DNA from: JASHPR01 sp963833885 | Lineage (GTDB): Bacteria > Actinomycetota > Actinomycetes > Streptosporangiales > Streptosporangiaceae | DNA length: 64,000 nucleotides | NCBI GenBank assembly: GCA_963833885.1 | Contig: CAWHZU010000013.1 | Location: 124,001-188,000, forward strand | Reading direction: 5' to 3' | In this document: piece after piece, positions 48,948 to 58,106 of the stretch | Layout: each line of letters opens with the position of its first letter | Position numbering within the stretch: position 1 is the stretch's first letter | Notes under the pieces: generated by a model | Databases searched by the model: none | What the model saw: the letters and a program-made list of their open reading frames with translations, nothing else | Told to the model about the DNA's origin: nothing | Position numbers and translations under genes: made by a program

Positions 48948-49862
48948 ATGCTACCTTCGCCCGCCGAGGGCGGGCCGGACCGCCGCGGCGGAACCGGCCA
49001 TTCCACCGCAGAGCATGCCTTCATGGCGGCGCCGGTGGCGGAGGCGTTCGGTAACTCGGGCTCCCTGGCAGAGGCCAGCGTGAGCGCCGGGGGCTGCTTC
49101 GCGCGTCCCCTTCCGCTGGATCCTACGTGCGCCGGAGCGGCCAGGAGCTGCTTCCGCGAGGCGGTTGCCGGGATCGGACTGCCCGGTGACCTGGTCCACG
49201 ATGGGATCACGATGGCCAGCGAACTGGCCGCGAACACGCTGCATGCCCAGGGGAATGTGGAGTTCAGTGGCTCCAGCCAGCGTCCGGTGAGCGGTTTTCC
49301 CGAGCTCTGGCTCTACCTGCGCGGCACAGGCACGCGGTGCGAGCTGGTGTGCAAGGTCTTCGACTCCCAGCCTGGCTGGAAGACGGGCAGCCTGCCGGAT
49401 GTGAAGATCCGGTCCAAGGAGGGCGTCAACGGCCGGGGACTGCAGGTCGTGGACGGGCTGTCCGCGGGCGAGTGGGGTGCCCACCTCACCAGGGGGCGGC
49501 TAGGCAGCTGGAAGGTCTCCGGCAAGGCCGTATGGTTCGCGCTGCGGGTACCGCCGGGCTGCGACGCTGCCCGCTTCGGCCGGACCGAGTTCAATCCATG
49601 GCAGGCGGTGAACGAGCTCGAGGCGATGCTGGCAGGCCGCGGCCTCGGCGGTCGCCTGGTCCGGGCCGACGAGCCAGGCGCCTCCATGTCGGTGCTGTCC
49701 GTCAGCCGCGACCTGACCGTTTGGTGTCATTCCGGCACTGCCTCGTGGCGGGCGGCCGACGGGAGCTACCAGCGGATGCCGCTGAGCGACCTCGTTGACG
49801 TGGAAGAGCACATCGTCTGGGCTCACGAGGAGCTGCGAGCCGCGACGAGCGCGGACGACTGA
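48948..49862 (+). CDS. ATP-binding regulatory protein with HATPase_c domain
   Basis: The 304-residue protein has a variable N-terminus, an N-box helix DGITMASELAANTLHAQGNVEF (about residues 86-107), ELVCKVFDSQPGWKT, and EGVNGRGLQVVDGLSAGEWGAHLTRG, the glycine box. The Bergerat fold is like RsbW, but a C-terminal extension of about 100 residues (WQAVNELEAMLAGRGLGGRLVRADEPGASMSVLSVSRDLTVWCHSGTASWRAADGSY) is added. GGAGGAG precedes the ATG. It completes a cluster like the one at 219-1932. Confidence 0.8.
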   Translation: MLPSPAEGGPDRRGGTGHSTAEHAFMAAPVAEAFGNSGSLAEASVSAGGCFARPLPLDPTCAGAARSCFREAVAGIGLPGDLVHDGITMASELAANTLHAQGNVEFSGSSQRPVSGFPELWLYLRGTGTRCELVCKVFDSQPGWKTGSLPDVKIRSKEGVNGRGLQVVDGLSAGEWGAHLTRGRLGSWKVSGKAVWFALRVPPGCDAARFGRTEFNPWQAVNELEAMLAGRGLGGRLVRADEPGASMSVLSVSRDLTVWCHSGTASWRAADGSYQRMPLSDLVDVEEHIVWAHEELRAATSADD

Positions 49863-49863
49863 G

Positions 49864-50649
49864 TCATCCCCCGGACCGCAGGCAGCGGTCCACGAAGCGG
49901 GAAGCAGCGGGCAGCAGCCTGGCTGACTCGGCATCGAAGACCTCTGCCGCCCGGTGGCCGGCCCAGCGCGCGGGCAGCAACTCGGCGGGCAGCCCCGGGT
50001 CCCGGAACAGGAATTTCCGCCATTCATGCACGAGCCGGCTCCGCGTAGCGAAAACCACCTCGTCGGGCGTACCGGGGCCGACGTTGGCCACCAGGTCGTT
50101 GGTGACGGCCAGCCACCGCTGGTAGGCATGTGACAGGCCGTCAAGGTCCCAGGCCCTGGCGACCAGCCCGCGGGCGTCGCCGTCGTAGCTGGCGAAGAAG
50201 CGCTCGGCCCTGACGCGCTCGGTCTCCAACAGGGCTTCGAGCTCGCCCGACGGGCGCGGGCTGACCCAGGTCGTCTCGTCGATCGGCGCGTATCCGAGAT
50301 AGCTGAGGGCGGCGCGCACCCGGTCCCGCCGCGCCCGCTCCTTCACCCGCTCGACCACCACCACGTGCCAGCGGCCGTCCCAGGCGGGGTCACCATGGCG
50401 GTAGATCCGCTCGGCGGCGTCGTCGAGCCTGCGCACCGCCCGCGGCGTGAGCTCGTAGCCAGCCCCCTCCGGCAGCCGCAGGGCTTCCAGCCACCCCTGC
50501 CTGGCCATGCGGGACACGGCCGTGCGCACCGCCGGCGCAGTGACGCCGAGCGGAGCAAGCAGCCGGACCAGGGCCGCGACCGGGGCACGAGAGCCCCGAG
50601 ACCGCAGATGGTCCCCGTAGAGGTCGAACAGAGCGGATCTAGCGTCCAT
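49864..50649 (-). CDS. PaaX-family transcriptional regulator
   Basis: The 261-residue protein follows PaaX: N-terminal winged helix (SALFDLYGDHLRSRGSRAPVAALVRLLAPLGVTAPAVRTAVSRMARQGWLEALRLPEGAGYELTPRAVRRLDDAAERIY) and a core (WDGRWHVVVVERVKERARRDRVRAALSYLGYAPIDETTWVSPRPSGELEALLE). PaaX represses phenylacetate degradation in several bacteria, but no paa genes are nearby, so the target is unknown. It converges tightly with the ATPase gene. Confidence 0.88.
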   Translation of the reverse strand: MDARSALFDLYGDHLRSRGSRAPVAALVRLLAPLGVTAPAVRTAVSRMARQGWLEALRLPEGAGYELTPRAVRRLDDAAERIYRHGDPAWDGRWHVVVVERVKERARRDRVRAALSYLGYAPIDETTWVSPRPSGELEALLETERVRAERFFASYDGDARGLVARAWDLDGLSHAYQRWLAVTNDLVANVGPGTPDEVVFATRSRLVHEWRKFLFRDPGLPAELLPARWAGHRAAEVFDAESARLLPAASRFVDRCLRSGG

Positions 50650-50859
50650 CGTGCCAGTGTCGCCCGGCGTTCACGGGGCCGCGAGGGCACCGGGCGATGC
50701 CGGGGCGGGAAGACTGATCGTTAGCACTGCGGGCCGGAACTCTGGATAATAGAGGTACTGATCGACATGGTTGTGGCTGGCCGGTCCTGCCAGGCACCGG
50801 AGCAGGCGCCGTAGCCCCTGTGGGTTGCTGCGGCCCCCAGGCAGGAAAGGGGATGGCGG

Positions 50860-51027
50860 ATGGCGGCGATGAAGCCGCGGACAGGCGATGGTCCGCTCGA
50901 GGTCACCAAAGAGGGTCGCGGCATCGTGATGCGCGTCCCGCTTGAGGGCGGCGGGCGGCTGGTCGTCGAGTTGTCGCCCGACGAGGCGGTTGCGCTGGGC
51001 GAAGCCCTCAAGACGGCCGTCGGCTGA
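50860..51027 (+). CDS. DUF3117 small protein
   Basis: A 55-residue gene reads MAAMKPRTGDGPLEVTKEGRGIVMRVPLEGGGRLVVELSPDEAVALGEALKTAVG and stops at TGA. This is the highly conserved actinobacterial DUF3117 protein, expressed as a single small beta-rich polypeptide of unknown function. AAAGGGG lies about seven bases before the ATG. The surrounding 210-bp gaps on either side contain nothing else I recognise. Confidence 0.93.
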   Translation: MAAMKPRTGDGPLEVTKEGRGIVMRVPLEGGGRLVVELSPDEAVALGEALKTAVG

Positions 51028-51239
51028 GCCCTGCCGATCGCCACCAATGCTGCCCGCCTGCCCGCTCCCAGGCAAGGCCTGCTCGGTGGCCGCCCAGCCC
51101 GGCAGCTGACCGTGTGACCAAGCCCGTAACCTGGCCGCCATGCCGATCATCACCTAATTCTGAAACGGGACATTTTATTCAGCCACCTCTATGACCCCGC
51201 TTGCACGGGCCGTTTCGAGGGCCGGGGCAGCGAAGCCCG

Positions 51240-51875
51240 TTACTCCGGCCGTTTTACCGCGGCGAGCAGGCCGTCCCCAACCGGCAGCAGCAGCGGCACC
51301 AAGCGCTCATCGATCCGCACCTGCTCGCACAATTCCCTGACCGCGACCACGTCGGGATCGCCGCAGGCGGGGTCGGCGACCCGGTCCCGCGCCAGGGCGT
51401 CGTCAAAGATCATCACACCGCCGGGGCGCAGCAGCCGGAGCGCCGCGAGCAGGTAGTCGGGGTACTCGTGCTGGTCGGCGTCGCAGAAGACCAGGTCGTA
51501 CGCGCCATCGGCGAGCCGGGGCAGGACCTCGAGCGCACGGCCGCTGATCAGCCGGTAGCGCCCTGCCGGGAACCCGGCGTCGAGGAACACCGACCGCGCC
51601 AGGCGCTGATGCTCCGGCTCCACATCAACGCTGGTCAGGGCCCCACCGGGGCGCATGCCGCGGAGCAGGTAGAGACCCGAGGTGCCGCAGCCGGTCCCTA
51701 TCTCGACCACGGACCTGGCACCGGTTGCCGAGGCGATAAAGCACAGCGTGGCGCCGGTGACCGGCCCGACCGGGGCGGCGCCGCCCACCTCCGCGGCGTT
51801 CCTCCTCGCGGTCAGCAGCGGCTCGTCCTCGGGTAGGAAGTCATCGACATAGGCCATGGCGACCTGCGCACTCAC
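51240..51875 (-). CDS. O-methyltransferase family 3
   Basis: The 211-residue protein follows the CCoAOMT-like family: YVDDFLPEDEPLLTARRNAAEVGGAAPVGPVTGATLCFIASATGARSVVEIGTGCGTSGLYLLRGM, then LTSVDVEPEHQRLARSVFLDAGF and YDLVFCDADQHEYPDYLLAALRLLRPGGVMIFDDAL. The DAD/DD metal-binding residues of cation-dependent O-methyltransferases are visible. In actinomycetes this gene sits divergent to sigE, as here (Rv1220c/Rv1221 arrangement). Confidence 0.9.
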   Translation of the reverse strand: MSAQVAMAYVDDFLPEDEPLLTARRNAAEVGGAAPVGPVTGATLCFIASATGARSVVEIGTGCGTSGLYLLRGMRPGGALTSVDVEPEHQRLARSVFLDAGFPAGRYRLISGRALEVLPRLADGAYDLVFCDADQHEYPDYLLAALRLLRPGGVMIFDDALARDRVADPACGDPDVVAVRELCEQVRIDERLVPLLLPVGDGLLAAVKRPE

Positions 51876-51937
51876 GGTGTCTGCCTCCCGGGCGGTCGGG
51901 CTGTCGTGCGCAGCCTAGCGTCACCGGCCGTGATCCC

Positions 51938-51965
51938 GGGAACTGGCCGGGTTGTCTCGGCCGTT
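51938..51965 (+). promoter_or_regulatory. ECF-type promoter GGGAAC-N18-CGTT before sigE
   Basis: GGGAAC (51938-51943) and CGTT (51962-51965) resemble SigE/SigH-class promoters, spaced by 18 bp. It would give a leader of about 130 nt before sigE and would allow autoregulation. The spacing is at the upper end for this promoter type. Confidence 0.4.
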
Positions 51966-52102
51966 GACGTTACGCCGACGTGTACACCAAATGCCCGCCA
52001 GTGAAGGGGGATGGAATGCGGGCGATGAGCCGTCGCCACCGGGAAGCCTCAGCGGGCAGATGGCGTTGCACAGGCTAGGGGAGCAGTGGGAGGAGGTTGC
52101 GC

Positions 52103-52723
52103 GTGGACGAGGGCCAGCCGGTGTCGGCTGCCACTGCTGACTGGACGCCGCCCAGCTGGGACGACGTGGTCCGGGAGCACTCAGCCCGGGTCTATCGCCT
52201 TGCTTACCGGCTCACCGGTAACAGCCACGACGCAGAGGACCTCACCCAGGAGGTCTTTGTGCGCGTCTTCCGGTCCCTGTCCAGCTACACGCCGGGGACC
52301 TTCGAAGGCTGGCTGCACCGCATCACCACCAACCTGTTCCTTGACATGGCCCGCCGCAAGCAGCGAATCCGGTTCGAGGGCCTTGGCGACGATACTGCGG
52401 CGCGTCTCGGTGACGGCGCCCGGTCGCCGGCGGACGCCTTTGACGATCGGCACCTGGACAGCGACATCCAGGCCGCGCTCAAGGCGCTCGCGCCCGAGTA
52501 CCGCGCCGCGGTCATCCTCTGTGACATCGAGGGCCTGTCCTATGAGGAGATCGCCGCCGCGCTAGGGATCAAGCTGGGCACCGTCCGCAGCCGAATCCAT
52601 CGTGGCAGGGCACAGCTGCGTACGGCACTAGAGCACCGGCGCCCGCGGCACCTCGGCGAGACGCGGCTCCCGCCACAGCGTGCTCCGGTAGCCGCCAGAC
52701 TCGCACCGGGGAGACAGGCATGA
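52103..52723 (+). CDS. sigE: ECF sigma factor SigE
   Basis: The 206-residue protein has sigma region 2 (VVREHSARVYRLAYRLTGNSHDAEDLTQEVFVRVFRSLSSYTPGTFEGWLHRITTNLFLDMARRKQRIRFE, about residues 20-90) and region 4 (DIQAALKALAPEYRAAVILCDIEGLSYEEIAAALGIKLGTVRSRIHRGRAQLR). GTG 52103 has AGGAGG six bases upstream and is preferred over the TTG two codons earlier. SigE controls envelope-stress genes in actinobacteria; the downstream anti-sigma, MucB-like, HtrA and TatB genes confirm the cluster. Confidence 0.93.
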   Translation: MDEGQPVSAATADWTPPSWDDVVREHSARVYRLAYRLTGNSHDAEDLTQEVFVRVFRSLSSYTPGTFEGWLHRITTNLFLDMARRKQRIRFEGLGDDTAARLGDGARSPADAFDDRHLDSDIQAALKALAPEYRAAVILCDIEGLSYEEIAAALGIKLGTVRSRIHRGRAQLRTALEHRRPRHLGETRLPPQRAPVAARLAPGRQA

Positions 52724-53241
52724 GCCACCTTGGGCATCGCCTTTCCGCCCTTATCGACGGAGAGCTCGATGGCATGGAACGCGACCGGGTGCTGGTGCAC
52801 CTGGCTGGATGCGATTCATGCCGAGATGATGCCGTCGCGCTGCGCACCCTGAAGCGGCGGATGAACGCGCTGGGCGAGGCCGCGGCAGACTCCGCGCTCA
52901 CCCGGCGGCTGATGGGGCTGGCGCAACCGAGTGGCGCAGGCCTGCAAGGCGGCCAGGCTCGGTGGTCTCACATGGCGGCGGCCGGCTCAGTCACGTCCCA
53001 CGGCGGGCGCGAGCTGCGGCCGTCCTGGTACGTCGCGTTCGGTGCCACCGCGGTCGTCCTGGTTGGCGTCGGTACCGCGGCCTTCCTGGCCGGCGGCAGC
53101 CGGGAACAGCCCGAGCCAAGGGTGACGCCGGCAGTGGACACGTATGTGCTGCAGCACGATCTGATGACCGGCGTCGTCCCCGTTGGCTCCGCTGGATTCG
53201 GGCCGCACCCCGGCAAGAGCCTTTCGTCGCATACGCCGTGA
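52720..53241 (+). CDS. Anti-sigma factor of SigE (RseA-like, zinc-finger type)
   Basis: The 173-residue protein has the ZAS motif HLAGCDSCRDD (about residues 27-37; HxxxCxxC), which clamps sigma, and a membrane segment YVAFGATAVVLVGVGTAAFLAGG (about 103-125). It starts in an ATGA overlap with sigE and ends in a GTGA overlap with the MucB-like gene. It corresponds to RseA/Rv1222. Confidence 0.9.
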   Translation: MSHLGHRLSALIDGELDGMERDRVLVHLAGCDSCRDDAVALRTLKRRMNALGEAAADSALTRRLMGLAQPSGAGLQGGQARWSHMAAAGSVTSHGGRELRPSWYVAFGATAVVLVGVGTAAFLAGGSREQPEPRVTPAVDTYVLQHDLMTGVVPVGSAGFGPHPGKSLSSHTP

Positions 53242-54374
53242 GCCATCGGGTGGCATCCGGCTGGCGGATCGTCGGCCTCGCCGCGATACTCGGCCTGCTG
53301 GGGTCGGGCGTGGCCGGGCTGGCGTTGGCGGACTCGTCGGCCGGGCCATCGGTCATGAAGCGCTCGGGCCTGGGCGGCGGCCCGCTGCGGCTCGCACGCC
53401 CGGCGCGGACCGCGGCGAGCGGCGCCGGGCTGCGGCTGCTTCAAGAGGCTGCGACGGCCTGCCAGGCTACGTCGTACCACGGTGAACAGGTCGTGCTCTG
53501 GTGGGGCCCGGGCGAGACCAGCACATCCCTGGTCGACGTATGGCATCAGCCGGGCCAGGCGACCCTGGTGCAGGCGGCCAATGTCCCGCCGGACAAGGCG
53601 GTCGGCGCCGGGATCCTGGCCGGCGCCGTGGACGATCCGGACCCGGACGGGATCCTGGGCGTATCGAATCAGCTCCTGGTCTTGCTTCAGTCCAACTACC
53701 AGATCGCGTACGTAGGCCGCGGATCGGCGGCCGGCCGCACCGCGCTGGTGGTCGAGGTCCGAAGGCCCGGCGGCGGTGGCCTGGCCGCACGGTTCTGGCT
53801 TGACGCCGCGACAAAGCTCCCGCTGCAGCGGGAGATCTTCACCTCCAGCTCGCACATGGTCAGCGAGGACTCGTTCGTCAACCTCCAGCTCGGGACCGGC
53901 GCGGTCGGCGCCATGCCTGCCCCGGCAGGCGGGCCCTGGACCACACGTCTGGGCTCGGCCACGCTGACGGCGCTCAGAACCAAGGGCTGGCCACTTCCCG
54001 CCCAGCTGCCCGGCAACCTGGTCCTGTTCTCTGCGACTCAGACATCGCCCCGTTCCGGCCGTGTGATTGATCTCTCGTATTCCGACGGCCTGGCCGTAAT
54101 ATCCGTTTTTGTCCAGCGCGGCGAGCTGGGCAAGCCGATGCCGGGCTGGCGGCAGATCGGGATCCGCGGGCAGACCGTCTACTCGATCGATCCGGACGAG
54201 CGCAGCTTCGCCTGGTCTTCAGGCGGGTTTGTCTACACCGTGGTCGCCGACGCCCCAGCGGCGGTGGTCAGCCAGGTGGTGGCCGCCATGCCAAACTCCG
54301 CCCGGCCCGGATTCTGGGGCCGGATGGCCGTCGGCTTCCGCCGCCTCGCCTCGTGGCTCAACCCGTTGCACTGA
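53238..54374 (+). CDS. MucB/RseB-like sigma-E regulatory protein
   Basis: The 378-residue exported protein has an N-terminal membrane or signal segment (IVGLAAILGLLGSGVAGLALA) and an LolA/RseB-like region (LLQEAATACQATSYHGEQVVLWW, then LVVEVRRPGGGGLAARFWLDAATKLPLQREIFTSSSHMVSEDSFVNLQL). The C-terminal domain (GWPLPAQLPGNLVLFSATQ; VVADAPAAVVSQVVAAMP) resembles RseB's second domain. Its GTG is coupled to the anti-sigma stop. It is the extracytoplasmic sensor partner. Confidence 0.82.
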   Translation: MSHRVASGWRIVGLAAILGLLGSGVAGLALADSSAGPSVMKRSGLGGGPLRLARPARTAASGAGLRLLQEAATACQATSYHGEQVVLWWGPGETSTSLVDVWHQPGQATLVQAANVPPDKAVGAGILAGAVDDPDPDGILGVSNQLLVLLQSNYQIAYVGRGSAAGRTALVVEVRRPGGGGLAARFWLDAATKLPLQREIFTSSSHMVSEDSFVNLQLGTGAVGAMPAPAGGPWTTRLGSATLTALRTKGWPLPAQLPGNLVLFSATQTSPRSGRVIDLSYSDGLAVISVFVQRGELGKPMPGWRQIGIRGQTVYSIDPDERSFAWSSGGFVYTVVADAPAAVVSQVVAAMPNSARPGFWGRMAVGFRRLASWLNPLH

Positions 54375-54470
54375 TTAGGCCTATCGCGTCCGGCTCTGGG
54401 AAATGTATCCCTGAAGCGGCGGCCGCGCGGCAATAGCCAACGGGGGAGGCCGCCTCGGGGGAGGCGCACC

Positions 54471-55910
54471 ATGTCCGACGGGTCTGTGCGCGAGGGGGCG
54501 CCCGGTCCGGCCAGCCCGGCGGGCCCGCCCGGCCAGGCCGCGCCAGCGGCCGACCCGCCCGGCCAGGCCGCGGCAGCGGCCGACCTGGTGGCCACGCCCG
54601 GTGTGGCTGGCTCCGCGCATCCTCCAGATGACGACCCTCCCCCTGCCGCGAATCCGCCCCATCCGGCGGATTCGTCGTATTGGCTCGACCTGGACCGTTC
54701 GCCCGGATCCAATGACACCTCGGCGAATGGCATCCCGGCGGACCACGACGCCAAGCCCGCGGCCCAGGGCCGATTGGGCGGCCGGCTGGCCGGATCCCGG
54801 CTGCTGGTCGTCATCCCGGTCATCGCAGTGACGTCTGCGCTGGTCGGTGGCCTGATCGGCGGGTTCGTCGGCTCGCGGCCGCTGACGGGAACGCAGCCGA
54901 GTTACAGCCTCGGCACCACGGCGCCCGCGCTGACCAACAGGCCGGCGGATTCGGTCGCGGGCATCGTCGCGCGCGTCCTGCCCAGCGTGGTCATGATCAA
55001 GGTGAACGGCGACGAGGGCACCGGCTCGGGCTTCATCATCAGCGGCGGCTACATCGTCACCAACAACCACGTCGTCACGCTCGACGGCGCGGTCAGCCAC
55101 TCCTCGCTGCAGGTCGTCTTCAACGGCGGGCAGACGGCGTCCGCGCGGCTGGTCGGCGCCGACCCATATTCGGACATAGCGGTGCTGAGACTGGCGCAGC
55201 CGGCTCGTCTTCCCGCGCTGTCGCTCGGGAACTCCGCGAGCACCGAGGTCGGTGATCCCGTCGTTGCCTTTGGCTCGCCCCTCGGGCTCGCCAACACCGT
55301 GACCAGCGGCATCGTCAGCGCGGTGAACCGCCCTGTCCAGCCCAGCATCGATAGCAGTGGAAACGGTCCGCAGGTGTACTACGACGCGATCCAGACCGAT
55401 GCGCCGATCAACCCAGGCAACTCGGGCGGGCCGCTGGTGAACGCGCAGGGCCAGGTCATCGGGATGAACGCCGAGATCGACACGCTCGGCGCCGATCCGG
55501 TCAGCGGGGTCCAGAGCGGGAGCATCGGCCTTGGGTTCGCGATCCCGGTCAACCAGGTGCGCATCGTGGCAACGGAACTCATCCAGACCGGCCGGGCCGC
55601 GCACTCGGTGATCGGCGCGCTCGTCAACACCGACTACGCGGGCAACGGCGCGCAGATCGCCCCGTCGCGCTCTGGCTCCGCCCCGTCGGTCACCTCCGGC
55701 GGTCCTGCGGCCCAGGCGGGCCTGCAGCCCGGCGACGTGATCATCCGGTTCGCTGGCCAGCCGATAACCGACGCGACGGCCCTCCTGGACGCGATCCGCT
55801 CCGAGCAGCCGGGCACCCGCGTCTCGGTCACCTTCATCCGCTCCGGCACCACCCACACTGCGGACATAACCCTCGGCTCCGCAGAATCGTTACAGATGAC
55901 CGCAACGTAA
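54471..55910 (+). CDS. htrA: HtrA/DegP-family serine protease with PDZ domain
   Basis: The 479-residue protein has a Pro/Ala-rich cytoplasmic tail of about 108 residues, a membrane segment (about 110-134), the trypsin-like domain with His200 (GYIVTNNHVV), Asp235 (YSDIAVLRL) and Ser318 (INPGNSGGPLV), and a C-terminal PDZ domain (SGGPAAQAGLQPGDVIIRFAGQPITDATALLDAIRSEQPGTRVSVTFIRSG). GGGGGAGG precedes the ATG. It is a standard member of the SigE cluster and cleaves misfolded envelope proteins. Confidence 0.95.
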   Translation: MSDGSVREGAPGPASPAGPPGQAAPAADPPGQAAAAADLVATPGVAGSAHPPDDDPPPAANPPHPADSSYWLDLDRSPGSNDTSANGIPADHDAKPAAQGRLGGRLAGSRLLVVIPVIAVTSALVGGLIGGFVGSRPLTGTQPSYSLGTTAPALTNRPADSVAGIVARVLPSVVMIKVNGDEGTGSGFIISGGYIVTNNHVVTLDGAVSHSSLQVVFNGGQTASARLVGADPYSDIAVLRLAQPARLPALSLGNSASTEVGDPVVAFGSPLGLANTVTSGIVSAVNRPVQPSIDSSGNGPQVYYDAIQTDAPINPGNSGGPLVNAQGQVIGMNAEIDTLGADPVSGVQSGSIGLGFAIPVNQVRIVATELIQTGRAAHSVIGALVNTDYAGNGAQIAPSRSGSAPSVTSGGPAAQAGLQPGDVIIRFAGQPITDATALLDAIRSEQPGTRVSVTFIRSGTTHTADITLGSAESLQMTAT

Positions 55911-56225
55911 CGCCCACGTCCACCCGCAGCCACGGCGCCCACCCGCAGCCACGGCACCCACGCCCACCCCGGGCCACTTTCACTTCGAGTCAGTCATGAT
56001 CATGGATGTTATGTCCTAGTTTGTGACCACCGGTCGAAGTAAAAGCGGGCCAAGGCGCCGGGGTGATGCCGGGAAGCAGCGCGGAATTGGCGCGGGTGGC
56101 CTCGCGGGGGCGAGGCCGGCTGGCAGTAGCGGGCTCGGTGCGGGCTTCATGGCAGGCGCCCCGACGGTCTACATTGGGAGGCAGCGGACCCCACCGCGAG
56201 TTCTCCAAGACACTGGAGCAGTCTC
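55911..56225 (+). other. 315-bp gap between htrA and tatB with short CACCCGCAGCCACGGC repeats
   Basis: No gene is seen. The first 50 bp contain two copies of CACCCGCAGCCACGGC with an 18-bp period (55921-55954). Further on, CATGATCATG (55995-56004) forms a short palindrome. The stretch probably carries the tatB promoter. Confidence 0.4.
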
Positions 56226-56606
56226 GTGTTCGACCTGTCCATCGAGAAGATCCTGGTTCTCGTTGTGCTGGCGCTGATCATCTTCGGTCCCGACCAGCTG
56301 CCGAAGATGGCCGGCCAGGCCGGACGGGCCCTGCGTGACCTGCGCCGCATAGCCGAGAGCGCAAAGGCGGACCTGCAGGAGGGCCTCGGCCCGGAGTTCC
56401 GCGACTTCGACATCACCGAACTGCACCCCAAGAACTTCGTGCGCAAGCACCTCTGGGACGAGTTCGAGGGGAACGGGCACGGGATCGGCAACGGTAACGG
56501 GAACTCCGGGACCACGCCGGAGGAAACCGCCGCGTTCTCCGCGGCCAACGGGGCCTCGATGCCGACGCCCAGCGAGCCCCCGCCTTACGACTCCGAGGCC
56601 ACCTGA
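56226..56606 (+). CDS. tatB: Sec-independent translocase protein TatB
   Basis: TatB recognises twin-arginine signal peptides with TatC. The 126-residue protein begins with the membrane helix MFDLSIEKILVLVVLALIIFGPDQLP, containing the conserved FGP hinge, followed by the amphipathic KMAGQAGRALRDLRRIAESAKADLQEGLGPEFRDFDITELHPKNFVRKHLWDE. A Gly/Asn-rich tail (NGHGIGNGNGNSG) follows. The GTG start fits the family N-terminus. Confidence 0.93.
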   Translation: MFDLSIEKILVLVVLALIIFGPDQLPKMAGQAGRALRDLRRIAESAKADLQEGLGPEFRDFDITELHPKNFVRKHLWDEFEGNGHGIGNGNGNSGTTPEETAAFSAANGASMPTPSEPPPYDSEAT

Positions 56607-56745
56607 CGGAGCCCGGCCGGGCCGATGTGGCGCCGGGAATCCGGCAGGCGCTGTACCGCAGCCTGCTGGAAGGCCGGGGGATGCGGCCCCCGCCGCGGCC
56701 GCCGGGGGCGCATCGGGGCAGGTCAGCGTGAGGCCGACGGTACGG

Positions 56746-57906
56746 TCATACCGGCGTGAGGCCGAGCGGGCGCCCGGCCAGGCCACGGGACTTGCCGGCC
56801 AGGCCATCGGCGATCTTTGTGAGCTCCAGCGCAGCGGGCGAGTGCGGGTCGGTCAGCACGAGCGGCTTTCCTTCGTCGCCTGCCTGCCGCAGCCGCACGT
56901 CGATCGGCACCTGGCCGAGCACGGGGACCCGCGCGCCGACGATCCGGGTAAGCGTTTCGGCCACGGCCTCGCCGCCGCCCGAACCGAACACGTCCACGTG
57001 CTCGCCGCAGTGCGGGCACGGCAGGTACGACATGTTCTCGATCACGCCAACGACCCGCTGGTGAAGCTGATTCGCTAGCGCGCCCGCCCGCTCCGCCACC
57101 TCGGCCGATGCGAGCTGCGGCGTGGTGACGACGATCATCTCGGACCCAGGGATCAGCTGGCCGGCCGAGATCGCGATGTCCCCGGTACCCGGCGGCAGGT
57201 CCATCAGCAGCACGTCAAGGTCGCCCCACCACACGTCGGCGAGGAACTGCTCGAGCAGCCGGTGCAGGATCGGCCCGCGCATCGGCAGCGGCTCGTTGCC
57301 GTGCTTCATCATGCCGGCCGAGATCGCGCGCACGCCGTGCGCTTCCGGCGGCATGATCATCTGCTCGACCTTGGTCGGCCGCCCGGTCACGCCGAGCATC
57401 CGGGGCACCGAGTGGCCATAAATGTCCGCGTCGAGCAGGCCCACCTTCTGCCCGGCGGCGGCCATGGCCGCGGCCAGGTTGACCGTCACCGACGACTTGC
57501 CGACGCCGCCCTTGCCACTGGCGATCGCGAAGACCCTGGTCAGCGAGTCCGGCTTGGCGAACGGGATGACGCGCGCCGGAGCGTCGCCCCTGAGCTTGGT
57601 CTGCAAGGCGGACCGCTGCTCCTCGCTCATCACGTCGAGCTCGACTTGTACCCGGGACACCCCGTCGAGCTTGCTCACGGCGGCGGTGACTTCCCTGGTG
57701 ATCGTGCCGCGCAGCGGGCAGCCGGCCACGGTCAGCCAGACATCGACGCGTACGGTCCCGTTCGCGGCGACGGCCACGTTCTTGACCATGCCGAGTTCGG
57801 TAATCGGCCGGTGAATTTCTGGATCGTTGACGCCCGCAAGCGCCTGCGTGATCTGATCAATCGTGGGCGGCGATGACAGCGCCGACGGGGTAGCCATGGC
57901 ACCCAT
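56746..57906 (-). CDS. mrp: Mrp/ApbC-family iron-sulfur cluster carrier ATPase
   Basis: The 386-residue P-loop ATPase loads Fe-S clusters onto targets. It has an N-terminal MIP18/DUF59-like domain (IDQITQALAGVNDPEIHRPITELGMVKNVAVAANGTVRVDVWLTVAGCPLRGTITREV) and the ATPase (FAIASGKGGVGKSSVTVNLAAAMAAAGQKVGLLDADIYGHSVPRMLG; LLMDLPPGTGDIAIS; the CPHCGEHVDVFGSGGG cysteine pair). ATG 57906 gives MGAMATPSALS; 57897 is a possible second start. Confidence 0.92.
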   Translation of the reverse strand: MGAMATPSALSSPPTIDQITQALAGVNDPEIHRPITELGMVKNVAVAANGTVRVDVWLTVAGCPLRGTITREVTAAVSKLDGVSRVQVELDVMSEEQRSALQTKLRGDAPARVIPFAKPDSLTRVFAIASGKGGVGKSSVTVNLAAAMAAAGQKVGLLDADIYGHSVPRMLGVTGRPTKVEQMIMPPEAHGVRAISAGMMKHGNEPLPMRGPILHRLLEQFLADVWWGDLDVLLMDLPPGTGDIAISAGQLIPGSEMIVVTTPQLASAEVAERAGALANQLHQRVVGVIENMSYLPCPHCGEHVDVFGSGGGEAVAETLTRIVGARVPVLGQVPIDVRLRQAGDEGKPLVLTDPHSPAALELTKIADGLAGKSRGLAGRPLGLTPV

Positions 57907-58106
57907 GCTATTGAGCAGTCCCCTGCCAGTCGAAATGAACGCCGGTGCTCGCGGTACGAAAACGCCCTGGGGGTAGGGACTGCCGGGCGGCAGACCCCGG
58001 CCCGGGCGGGGCAGATGGTGCCAGTGTGCCGGACGGAGTTCGCGGGACAGGGCAGGTGGGGTGCCGGTCGGCGCGGGATGGCCGGGCAGGCGAGATGATG
58101 CCGTGC

